This document shows positions 39,801-50,477 of a stretch of DNA of 64,000 nucleotides, in pieces. The notes beneath the pieces were generated by a model. It did no database searches. It was given only the letters and a program-made list of their open reading frames with translations, and was not told the DNA's origin. The DNA is from Geosiphon pyriformis (taxonomy: Eukaryota > Glomeromycota > Glomeromycetes > Archaeosporales > Geosiphonaceae). The stretch covers positions 859,748-923,747 of the forward strand of contig JAAOMT010000303.1 of NCBI GenBank assembly GCA_016748015.1, read 5' to 3'. Position 1 is the first letter of the stretch. Every line of letters begins with the position of its first letter. A program made the translations under genes and the position numbers.

Positions 39801-41531
39801 AAAACCCAAGTTTTTTTTCAGGAATTAGGTACTAATTTACAAGTTAAGTACAAATTCAAAAGCACCAAAAATGTATTCAAAACAGATTTGTCACAATGTT
39901 TCTAGAGCTTATTGGAAATACCAGAAAGATTGGCAGCTTTGCCATTAGGTAAATCAGAAATCACATTAAACAATTCATTAAAACCAATTGAATACATCAC
40001 ATCTGAAAAGACATCATCAAAAACATACTCCAGTAGTTAATACTAATAAGACCAATCACAAAAGACATTAGGAACCATTTCACATTTTCTAGTTCATTCC
40101 TCTATAATTATATCTACTTTAAACTTAACCAGATCAAGTTCTAAAATCAATTTGTTTTCAATAACCAAATAGTCTAAAACCACTTTGCAAAAAAGATGCT
40201 CTAATATACTTCTGATAGTATAACTTTTGTTTATTTTAAAACTACTCATTTTGTTGTTAATTGCTGATCTAATCCAGAATTCTTTAGTATGTTTTAATTC
40301 TAACATCTTAGAAGAATGGTATAATTTTCTAATTTTAGCCAGAGCAGATTTAATGGTATTAAAATATGAGCCCAAAAAAAAAAGAGACTTTACTATAAAA
40401 GTATTTACAGTATTAAATTTGTTCTATGTGTTAAGCAACAAAGCAAACTTATTGCTAGAAACCAGATGAGAAGTTTTAACCAACTTTGAAGTTAAAAATT
40501 CCAACTTGTGAAAATAAGAAAATTTCTTAGTAAAAACACTATCATAATTTTTAAACCAAGACTTTGAGAAAACTTCATTGGCCAAAAGACAAACAACTTT
40601 GCAAACAACATTCCACATGCCATTTAAGTCTAAAAAGCAAATAGAATTGGAAAACTCATTAGTAAACAAAAACCAATTATTACAGATTAAAATCTTAAAC
40701 TATTACCATTTGGCACTATTTGAATCTTTGAAATTAAACTTCTACTTATTTTTATTTGCTTAAAAATGAGTGGTTCTCAAAATTAGATTCAAGATATTCT
40801 CAAGACCAATTGTAACCTAAACAGCACTGTGATCAGTATTAAAAAATTCCTTCATGCTTGCTATCTTCTTATCCACCAGTGCATTTGTCAAACTTTGTAA
40901 AATAAAAATATAATTAATAGTTTTTTTCACATTTCTTGAATTTTTCTAAGTGGAAATCTTTACATATGGACTTTTACTCAGAAAATTAACTAAATCCAAA
41001 TTCATATACTTTTTGAAACTGGCACTTTGCTTAATATTATTCTCATTGAAATTACTTCCCAATATAACAAAAATGGTCTCATTGTAAGCTCTAGCAATGA
41101 AAAAATTAATAATATTAGCCTGATTTAAGCATTTATTCAAAGAAGTCTTAGCATACAGACCCAAAACAACAACTGATTGTTTGTTTTTAAACAATAAATG
41201 AATTGACAACAACCAACCCAGAATCTCAGAAATTTTTAAAACATGTTTTGCCAAATAAACACTCATAATTACAGCAATACCAATATTCAAAGACCCAGAA
41301 TTTAAATCTGAAGTAAACATTCTGATATCAGAAAATTTATCTGCAATCCAAGACTTAATGCCAGAATAAAGCTTAGTTTCAGTAATAATTGAGATGTCAT
41401 TCTTAGAATTCAAATGCCAATGGACAATATTCCTCTGCTTTGCAGCATTGTTCATCTCTTTAATATTGCATGTAACAATTTTTTATACCAGACTACTCAT
41501 TGAAAAAAGAGTTTGGAAAGTACACTACTAG
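36826..41531 (-). mobile_element. LINE copy 3, ORF2 and 3' part (first of three pieces)
   Basis: Minus-strand ORF2 aligns collinearly with copy 2. The start of ORF2 is next to 41531 (KIVTCNIKEMNNAAKQ, compare KIATCNAWGINNSAK). The endonuclease is open over 169 residues at 40946-41455. RT ends with FVNNTI at 39176 (both catalytic Asp changed to Asn), followed by the post-RT region (38364-38642). RNase H has VYTNGSLKSM at about 38090 (Asp to Asn). The Cys-rich end is at 37254-37481 and the 3' untranslated region with A-rich tail ends at about 36826. The 5' rest of the same LINE lies beyond the two gypsy elements (51433-51484 and 61422-63282). Pseudogenised throughout. An A-rich run of about 20 bp lies near 37217. 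Confidence 0.8.
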
Positions 41532-42518
41532 TGTTATCAGATGAAATTAGAGATATTGTTTAGCATGAAATTACTCTTATAAATCTTATCATTAATTAGC
41601 ATATATTATCGTTCAAATTATCACTTATTACATTAGCAAAATATCTGAAATTATCATTTAATTAATAATCCAATTTGTATATAACACAAATGTAACTTAA
41701 TTGCAATGATCAATCATGCAATACCCCGAACTATATAACATTCAAAAAGTTCACCAAAATTTGTAAAAAATTTGCCAAAATAATTGATAGTTCGCCAAAA
41801 TATCTAATAATTTGCAGAAATAACTTGTAGTTCACTGAAATGTATCTTTAATTCAGCGAAATTATAGAAAATAGCAAAGTTCAAGTTCATAGAATAGTGT
41901 TACGACAAGTTGTATAAAAGAAGAGCTTCTCTCTTCAAGGAAATGTATCTTACTTCAGATTTAATAATTAAAATCATCCTTTATACACAAAAACAAAATA
42001 AATATCAAATAAATTTGAAAAGCCAAATTCTTAATTACTTCCTTTGAAATTAACCAATTCCTACTAACAGTTGAAATTGATTAGCTACCAATTTCAGTAG
42101 ACTGTTAAAACACTTCCAGGCCTGGACCCAAAATGACTTCCATAAAATTATCAGTTTTACTTTTTCTTTTACATTTTTTTTATTCTCTTTCTTTTCTTAT
42201 TATAAAATCATTTGGGTAGCCTACAGACAAGAATTCCTGTAGAAGAATTGACTTTCACAGCAAAGTAACTACACATTTTTAGTGAGCTTCCAGATGAGCA
42301 ATTCCTGGGAAAGAGTTGACATTTACTACAACGTAACTATACAAAGTAACTGGCACGGAATTGGCCATTTCACTTATAAGCCCAGCAGTTCAAATTATTT
42401 CCTATAATTTGAAGGTAAATTCAGTTACTGGAGGTTCAACCACATCCAGAAAACGTGAATTCACAGCAAACAGGCATCAACAACATTGAAGAAAAGAGAC
42501 CAAAAACCTCCAGTAACA
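41532..42518 (+). repeat. 5' LTR of element A
   Basis: 987 bp, starting TGTTATCAG and ending CTCCAGTAACA. U3 carries a run of imperfect TTYRCCRAAAT units (41745-41870). A TATAAAAG box lies at 41914-41921, so transcription should start near 41940-41950. AATAAA-type sequences follow at about 41995-42015. Confidence 0.93.
41914..41921 (+). promoter_or_regulatory. TATA box of element A 5' LTR
   Basis: TATAAAAG follows the repeat-rich U3 and precedes a pyrimidine-rich CTTCTCTCTTC tract. The same box is kept in all four intact LTRs (also 50827-50834, 51877-51884 and 60833-60840). Confidence 0.75.
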
Positions 42519-42520
42519 TT

Positions 42521-42534
42521 TGGTGCTCTCCCAC
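42521..42534 (+). other. Candidate primer-binding site, element A
   Basis: TGGTGCTCTCCCAC starts 2 bp after the LTR, the usual place for pairing with a tRNA 3' CCA end. Element B has TGGTGCTCTCTCAT at 52479. Which tRNA would match was not determined. Confidence 0.55.
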
Positions 42535-45179
42535 AAAAACAACACAGCAAAAACAACTTCAAAGTGGTGACCACACCAGACACAACAACTCTAGAGTATT
42601 ACCAATCAATTTACACCCACTGCAAGCAAAGATTCAACATTCCAGACGGAATTGAAGTTGTCAAGAAATCAGTATACCAATACATTGAAAACTGCATCAA
42701 CAATTATCTTTTTGGAAATTACAATATCTCAGAAGTTAGAAGCAACCTTTACAATAATTTAATACACTATTCACAATTGAGAACTGAAGACTTTAACAGC
42801 AAAACACTTGCCACTTACTTTCAAGAACTTAACTTTAACATTATCAAGTACTGTGAAGAAACATATCCAGTGCAGTCTCAATATTTTATTGATTTTGAAT
42901 CAGAAACAGAAACAAGCAACAAAAGCAAACAAAAATTAAAGCAATACTCAAAAACCATCCCAAATACCCCAATACTACCAAAAGCAACTGCCAAATACTT
43001 ACAAACACCTGAACAAGGAACCAGTTCAAAACTTCTACTTACTATCACATCTTTTTCAGCTTCACTTGCACAAGCACAAACACCTAATTCACTCTTAAAT
43101 TGATTTGCAAGACTAGAAGATTTTACATCACCCAGAAGTCCCACCAGACAACAAAAACCCCTTCAAACTAGTTCCAATCTCCTTGACTTTCTAGCTGAAA
43201 ATCGAAGTGAACACTCTGAGACAGCAGTAAACGAAGAAAACGACTCTAAAATATCTGAAGAAGAATCAATAGACAGTGAAAACAAAGAAGACAAAATGAC
43301 AGCATACATTACAAAAATCCCTGAATTCAATAGAGAAGACATTGAGACCAGTCCCCAAAAATGGCTCGACCAAGTTACTAAAGCTGGAGATGCAAATGGA
43401 TGGAATGCTGCCAGAATGTTAAGAACAATTCCCTACTTTCTTAAAGGAACAGCAGGTAAATGGTTCGAAAACTTGACCACCCTTTTTAATGATTGGACAG
43501 CTTTCAAAACTGCCTTCTTAGAACAATTCACTGATAACAACACCTCAATCACACTTCAAAATCGTTTTTGCAATATCAAACAAGAACTCTTCAAATCTGT
43601 CATGACTTATATTGGGAAATTCAACAAACTTCTCAAACAAATTTGCCAACTCAAAACAAATGATTATTATTCTGATGCTCAAATCTTGGATCAATTTATC
43701 GCTGGTCTAAAAGATAAACTAATTAAAAAAGTTTGCCCACATGCCCCAGAAGATTTAAACTCTGCCATACAGTATACAAAAAAATACAAAATGGCCATGG
43801 AAGAAACCAATCGCACAAAACTTGTAAATTTGGCAATTGGAGAAACCAGCTCAGCAGCTAAAGAAAAAATTGACCAACTCACAAAAAAAGTTAAAATCTA
43901 TTTTACTAATCAACAACAACAGCAACCCCAAAGATATCAACTACCCCAAAAACAAAATCAAAATAACTTTGCACCACTTTCTAATAACCAGTCTCAGAAT
44001 TGCCATTACTGTGAAATCTCTGGCCACTGGAAAAAAGATTGTAGAAAGCTACAGTGAGACCAACAAAATAGGAGTAATCAATGTTACCCTCCACTACAGC
44101 AATCTTATTATCAACCACCACCAGTTTACTATCCACCAAGACTCCAATACCAAAGTAACTATTATCAGCCTGCCTCACAGCCAATCCAACAGCAATACCA
44201 ACAACCACCCACACAACATTACCAAGTACCTGCTCAAAGATTGATTCCACAAAACCAATTCACACCACAAAACCGATACCAAGTAAACAACAATAGAATT
44301 AGTTCGAACAACCAATTGGTTCCTTAAAATTCCGCTTAACCAAGACCCAACCACTATCACACTCAACTCAGTTATTTAACAATACCTGAAGAACAGAATT
44401 TTCACCATACTGCACTCTTGGAAGGTAGAACTGCAGCACAACAACAAAACCCTTCCTATACTCCTACCACAATCCCACCAGCCAGAATTGCTGAAAATGC
44501 CAATCTTTTAGATATATTTCCCTTTGAATTTGAAGCAAATGAATCACCATTTTTGCTTAGCAATGCAGTGGCTAATAAGCAAAAAGCCATCACTGCAATG
44601 TATACAGAAGCTGAAGTAGAAGGAAAGTCAATTTGCTTGATCCTAAACAGTGAATCTGCCAGAAGCATCATTACCTACCAGTTGATGCAACAATTAAAGA
44701 GAAATGTTAACTGACCAGCTCAGACAGTAATTGTCACTGCTAATGGCATGAAAAAAACTCTAGTAAAAGAAATTGACAATTTTCCATTCACTCTTGATGG
44801 AATTACCATTTCAGTCAAAGTTCTTGTAATAGATGCTCTCCAGTATCAAGCCCTTGTCAAAAACAATTGGCTCCAAAAAGCCAATGCAAAATTAGACTGG
44901 AAAACCCAAAAACTACAAATCTCTTACCAAGGACAACATGTCCGAGTATTTGCCACTTGTGGTACATTCAACAAATGCTCTGAAAAAGCCCCAGTTTTTG
45001 AATTCGAACCAGAAGAAGAAAAACCAATAATCGAAACATTTATGGCTCTTGGATTAATATCCAATTGGGCCAATGAAACTAAACAAGAACATTTTACTCC
45101 ACACTCTGATCCCAAAACCCCTGGATGGAATATCCTTTACTTAAAGCCTGAACTAAGAAAACAATGCCCCTACATTCCT

Positions 45180-45800
45180 CTTAAATGTAAGGACTGCCAC
45201 AAGAAACTATCGTCAATGGGAGCCTGCATTTTACCTGAAAAAGAATATGAAAATCATACTTGTTACTACTGCAAAGCTTGCCACAGAAAACGATGGGGCC
45301 ATCTAATAAAAAGAAGTAGAAAATAGGACAACACTCCTTGTTTGACTTGTGGAGATATGCTACCAGAAGAATGCAATTGGATTGATGTAGCAATGAGAGG
45401 AGGAGTCTGTAATCAAACCTGCCAATATGCTTTATTAATTTCAGAAAAAGTCAAAAAAAAAACACCCTTTGATGCAGCATACAACAGTGCTTTCAACAAA
45501 CTGTATCATTATCTTCATAATGCCAAAATGATTTTCGACCTAGCAATGGCTTTAATCAACAAAGCCACTCAAAAAAATGTTTGTCAAATGAAAGAATCAG
45601 AATACATTGCATACACCTTTGAAATCGCTAGATACAACTATGAAGATAAAGTAGAAGTATATCACCAAATTGCCAGTCACACTTACCTGACCAAAGAAGC
45701 TCAAGCTCAACGGCTAGAGCAAATAAACATTAAATTGTGTAAAGAATGCATAATGCTCTACAATGAGCAATGGTGCTCTGAATGCTATGCTCTTAGCGTT
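45180..45800 (+). other. Cys-rich zinc-ribbon and helical region between protease and dUTPase (element A)
   Basis: After the protease, paired cysteines follow: CKDCHKKLSSMGAC, CYYCKACHRKRWGH, a stop (TAG 45325), CLTCGDMLPEEC, GGVCNQTCQYAL, then about 90 helix-like residues (FDAAYNSAFNKLYHYLHN ... YHQIASHTYLT) and CKECIMLYNEQWCSEC. Element B keeps the same arrangement at 55140-55760, including the TAG at the same codon. I know no such region in standard gypsy polyproteins; zinc binding is inferred from the Cys spacing. Confidence 0.65.
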
Positions 45801-45929
45801 CCTCTGCCCAGTGAAAACAATGAAAACGAAATTAAATTTGGAAAACCTGAAGCAACAGAAGAAATTGAAACAACACCCATCTATCTTATTGAAAGTCAAC
45901 TTGCCTTACAACTCAAATACTTCAACAAC

Positions 45930-46340
45930 AATAGACAAGGAATAAAACCCGAAAAAGCACATGAAATTGATGCTGGATATGACCTAAGATATCCAGACAA
46001 GAATACTCTTGTTCTCAAACCCAAATCTCACACAAAAATCAACCTCAAAATTGCACTCGAAATTCCGCCAAGAGCAATGGTTTAAATTGCCTCCCGATCC
46101 TCTCTGGCAAGCAAAGGAATCAATGTTAGAGAAGGAATAATCGATGCTGGATATACTGGAGACATTACAGTAATGCTTCAAAATGAAACTGACAAACCAT
46201 TCAAGATCAAACATGCTAAAAAAATTGCCCAAGCTATTTACCTACCCTTAATCAACATTTCGGGTTTGCAACTAGTCAATCAAAGAGAACAATTAGGAAA
46301 AAGCGATAGAGGAACCCAAGGTTTTGGTTCAACTGGATGA
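45930..46340 (+). pseudogene. dUTPase domain of element A
   Basis: All five trimeric-dUTPase motifs are in order: AGYDLRYP (1), PPRAMV-stop-IASRSSLA (2), GIIDAGYTGDITVML (3), HAKKIAQAIYLPLI (4) and RGTQGFGSTG (5, the phosphate-binding glycine-rich tail). The enzyme converts dUTP to dUMP, which would keep uracil out of the retrotransposon cDNA. One stop (CAA to TAA at 46083) breaks motif 2, and a TGA follows motif 5 directly at 46338-46340, a position also TGA in element B (probably from CGA). Downstream is a beta-rich segment of unknown role before RT. Confidence 0.88.
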
Positions 46341-48226
46341 TTCATAGTTTCAGTTAATATAGCTCTTAATACACAGAATGAATCCCACCAGATTCTCAGA
46401 CTTCCACAACCAATTACCATCTCACCCTTTGGAGAACATCTGGAAATCTACATCTGTCCAAAGCCAACAACCACACAACAAATTTTTGAGTCCAATGAAC
46501 AAGTCTACTTGAAACATAATATTTCGATCCCAAACATTTATATTCCAGAAAGAACAAAGAAAGTCCAAGTTACTTTTTACAATCCCAACAATTACCCCAT
46601 AGTTCTATTAAATAACTTAGAAATTGGAGTCATTTACAGTAACATCTTTTAACAAGAACTACCCCAGACAGTTCTCAATTTTTCAGAAATTATTGGATAT
46701 TCACTACCAAAAATCAACCCAAACCCTAGCTCTAAAAACTACCATGTTGTTATAGAAAAACTATCTCGAATCAACATGAAACAACTTGAACCACAACAAT
46801 GGAGCCAGCTCAAAGAGCTAATTGCAAAATTTGCTGATATCTTTGCTGAAAACAACAATGACTTAGGAAGAACCAATTTGGTCCAACACCAAATTTATAC
46901 AGGAGATGCCAAACCAAGAAAACAACAAGCATATTGAGTTGCCCCAGAAAGCCACCAATTCATCCAAGAAGAAGTACAACAAATGCTTAACAACGGGCTC
47001 ATCCAACTCTTCATGAGTTCTTGGGCTTTACCTGTAGTGCTAATTAAAAAGAAAAATGGAAAGATACAATTTTGTGTTGACTACTAACAACTCAACAGTG
47101 TTACAATTGGAGATGCCTACCTCTTTCCCCGAATTGATGACATGTTAGATGCCCTTGAAAAATCCAAATACTTTTCAACACTAGATTTAGAAAGCGGTTA
47201 CTGGCAAGTTGCTATGGATCCCAAAGATTGCCCCAAAACAGCATTCACCACCCAAGGCAGAAATTACAAGTTCAATGTAATGCCTTTCGGATTATGCAAT
47301 GCACTAGCAATGTTTCAGAGATTAATGGATGTTGTGTACCAAGGACTCCTTTGGAAGTCAGTAGTCGTTTATCTTGATAATACTGATGTTTATTCTCTAT
47401 CATTTGAATTACACTTAAAACACCTGTGAGAAGTTTTTCAATAATTACGAAAAACAGGACTAAAACTCAACATCAAAAAATGCTACTTTGGAAAAACAAG
47501 CTTGGTCTTTCTTGGTCATATCATTAATAAAGATGGAATCAAACTGGATCCTGGAAAAATCAGCACTGTCAAAAACTTCAAAACTCCTTGAAACACTACA
47601 GAACTAAGAGGATTCATAGGGTTAGCCTCCTACTATCGGAAGTTTATCAAAGGATTCTCAGAAATCACAAAACTTCTTAACCAGCTTACCACCAAAAACA
47701 TCAAATATGAATGGACTGCTAAATGCCAAAATGCATTTGAAATCCTCAAAGAAAAACTAACAACAGCTCCAATTCTTGCCTACCCAGATTTCAGCAACCA
47801 ATTCCGATTAGCAACAGATGTCTCTTATACTGCTTTTGGTGCTATCCTATCACAATTGGATGACAATGAAAAGGAGCGAGTAATCGTCTATGTTAGCAGA
47901 ACATTAAAACCAGTTGAGAAAAATTATCCTGCCACTGAATTGAAAACAGCAGCTGTAATTTGGGCCCTATATCATTTCAACTTTTATCTTTTGCCAAAGG
48001 AATTTGATATTATCACTAATAATATTGGACTTAAATGGCTTCAAAACAAAAATACTCAGCTAAACACAAAACAAATCTGATGGACAGAATTTCTAGCAAA
48101 CTATCGATACATAGTACATCATAAACCAGGAAAACTCCACACCAATGTTGACTGTCTCTTCAGAATGAGACAAGATTAGAAAAAAAACTAACATTCAACT
48201 TAACCAACCAAAACAGCCAACAAACA

Positions 48227-49611
48227 ATGAATTCGGAAAACTACAACAATCTCAAACAATATTTGGAAACATTAACAATCCCAACAGATTGGTCTCCAGA
48301 TAAAAAACATTGACTACAACAACAAGCCAAACAATATTTTCTACAAAACAACATTTTTTATCAGTGAAATTTCAAAAACCCAGACAAACCACTTAGATTA
48401 ATACAAGAACAGAAAAAAGAGACTATATTATACAACATGCACTCAGATCCTTCATCAACACACTTTGGAAAAGACAGCACCACCCAAAGAATACTAGAAT
48501 ACTACTTTTGGCCTTGAATGAGAAAAGACATTCACAAATATGTCAAATTTTGTGATAGTTGTCAAAGAAGAGAAGGAACATGCCCTACTGAACCATTAAA
48601 CCCAATCAAAGTTGGACAGCCTTTTGACAGAGTTGGTATCGATTTAGTCAGACCACTACCTATTACAAACCAAGAAAACCGTTATATTGCAGTAGCTGTA
48701 GACTATCTTACCAAATGGCCTGAAACTAGAGCCATTTAACGAACAGATGTAAAATCAGTAGCAAACTTTATCTACGAAGACATTATTTGTAGACATGGAT
48801 GTCCAATAGAACTTTTATCTGATCAAGGAACACATTTCATAAACAATTTAATCCAGGAAATTTGTGGACAATTTAATGTTAAGAGACCATTATTTTCGCC
48901 CTACCATCTACAAACCAATGGACTTATAGAATGTTTCAACAAAACATTGTGTGAATCATTAGCCAAAGTTTCAACCAATTTTGAGCAAGAATGGGATCTC
49001 TTTATTCCATCAGTATTATTAGCATATAGAACACTAAAGCAAGATACCACAAAACACACATCATTTGATTTAACTTATGGAAGGACAGCAACGTTACCAA
49101 TTAGTTTCACAGTGGAAATATACCCAGCACAACCAATCGATGAAAACAATTTCCAGGAAATGCTTCAGCGAAGAGCCTACACTCTGCTTAGCATATTGGA
49201 AGGAAAATGACAAATAGCAGCCACCTATATTGAACACTCCCAAGCTCAACAAAAAGAACGGCATAACGACAAATTGCCTCCAGTCACCAATGAATTTAAA
49301 ATTAAAAACAAAGTTCTCTTACACAGAACGAAAGCTGAAAAACAATAGAGTGAAAAATTTGAGAATAAATGGGATGAACCATTCTTTATCCATGAAGTTT
49401 TAGGCAATGGATCATACAAGCTAAGACTTGATGACAAAATCCTAGCAAAAGTTGCACATAGAGATTGTTTGAAATACTATAATTCCAGAAACAATCTTGA
49501 ACCATTAATTCCACAAATTGGTACACATTTTTTTTTAATTAATCCCAAAGACATTCCCAAAACTTAGAACCAATAGTTGTCATTGAACAACCCCCCAACT
49601 TGAACACTTAA
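48227..49611 (+). pseudogene. Element A integrase, separate ORF with own ATG, broken
   Basis: The ATG at 48227 lies 47 nt after the RNase H stop, in a different frame, after an A/C-rich leader. Domains: an HHCC zinc finger (HSDPSSTHFGK ... CDSCQRR, 48440-48560) and a catalytic core with VGIDLVRPLP (first Asp), LLSDQGTHF (second Asp) and NGLIECF (Glu), all three present. The GPY-like C-terminal end reads KWDEPFFIHEVLGNGSYKLRL. Stops occur at FWP-stop (48517), AI-stop (48738), EGK-stop (49210) and KQ-stop (49346, TGG to TAG). The frame ends near 49611. Confidence 0.85.
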
Positions 49612-49757
49612 TTTCAATTTTATTATAGTTATTCCTTTATAATTTAGAAACATATCACAACAAAAACAAAACAAAGCACGCTGAAAAAACAAAAATAACA
49701 TAAAAATCCACATACCAAAAATAATTTCAATTTTATTTTTTCTCTAATTTCATTATA

Positions 49758-50477
49758 ATGACTATCTCTCAAAATATTCAACAGTTATTTCAAAAATTAA
49801 TGTTAGCTTTAAAAACAATACCCGAATTATCCATTACTATTACTGGAAAACATATTAATTATACCCAAACAGAAATAGTTACAAATCTAGCCCCAAACTC
49901 ACGAAAGTATCATTTTTATAGGAAAAACACAAGAAGTTATTCTGGAATTCATTTACCAGAACTTTTGAAGCTTGCTTTAAGAGAAAACTTATTGCTCACC
50001 CCTATTAGTATTCCACCAAATGCTACCATTTAACAAAAACTTCAACTGTGTCTTAATGAAGAAAATGGCAAATATCCTCCAATATATAGATATTTCTATA
50101 TTAGAAAAACACTTCATGAGTGAAAACTAGAGCTTACAGCAGCAAATTTCACAAAAAAAGCTATTTGGAAACAACTCCACAATGAATTCAAGACGACAGC
50201 TGGACTTACAAAAAGTCATTATAAACTAAGAGCTGCTCTTAGACTTTATGACCTATTCCACACCTGTGAAAATGTCCTACAAAACCCAATTTTACAACCT
50301 TTGAAGATTCAATACATTAGAAAGCTCACAGAACTGAAATTTCAACAATTTTCAGACCAAATTTCTTCAATAATTTTGGATTATTATCTGGAAATTACAG
50401 ACAATACTTGGACTTCGATGGAGCTCAGTTTTGAGGAGGAGGTTATGTTATCAGACAAAATTAAAGATATTGTTTAG
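49758..50477 (+). pseudogene. Element A ORF3, unknown protein between integrase and 3' LTR
   Basis: The frame starts at ATG 49758 (MTISQNIQQLFQKLML) and continues, with stops at 50031 and 50119, to a TAG at 50475-50477 inside the LTR, about 240 codons. It is charged and mostly helical in look (IYRYFYIRKTLHE, HYKLRAALRLYDLFHTCENVLQN), with no signal peptide, membrane segment or cysteine motif. Element B has the same ORF, aligned end to end, so it was once maintained. The polypurine tract encodes its EEE stretch. It does not look like an envelope protein. Function unknown. Confidence 0.7.
50433..50445 (+). other. Polypurine tract, element A
   Basis: GAGGAGGAGGTTA directly precedes the 3' LTR. 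In element B it is GAGGAAGAAATTA (60408-60420). It would prime plus-strand DNA synthesis. Confidence 0.75.

Larger units (their letters stand above)
42535..48180 (+). pseudogene. Element A gag-protease-dUTPase-RT-RNase H polyprotein, broken by point mutations
   Basis: One reading frame runs from Gag to RNase H without frameshift, interrupted only by about ten stop codons. Gag: N-terminal domain (YYQSIYTHCKQRFNIPDGIE), a capsid-type segment (FLKGTAGKWFENL ... FKTAFLEQFT, 43440-43540) and the CCHC knuckle CHYCEISGHWKKDC (about 44000). A Gln/Asn/Pro/Tyr-rich linker follows. Protease has LILNSESA where element B keeps LILDSGSA. Cys-rich region: CKDC, CYYCKAC, CLTCG and CKEC (45180-45790). dUTPase: 45930-46340. 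RT: KKKNGKIQFCVDY, LDLESGYWQV, MPFGLCNA, and YLDN (47372) in place of YLDD. RNase H: ATDVSYTAFGAILSQ and ITNNIGLKWLQ. The frame ends RMRQD-stop at 48180. No ATG is seen at the expected Gag start. Confidence 0.88.

Noticed and set aside
49758-50477. ORF3 as an envelope gene of an endogenous retrovirus
   Set aside because: No signal peptide, no membrane anchor, no cysteine pattern; charged helical protein.
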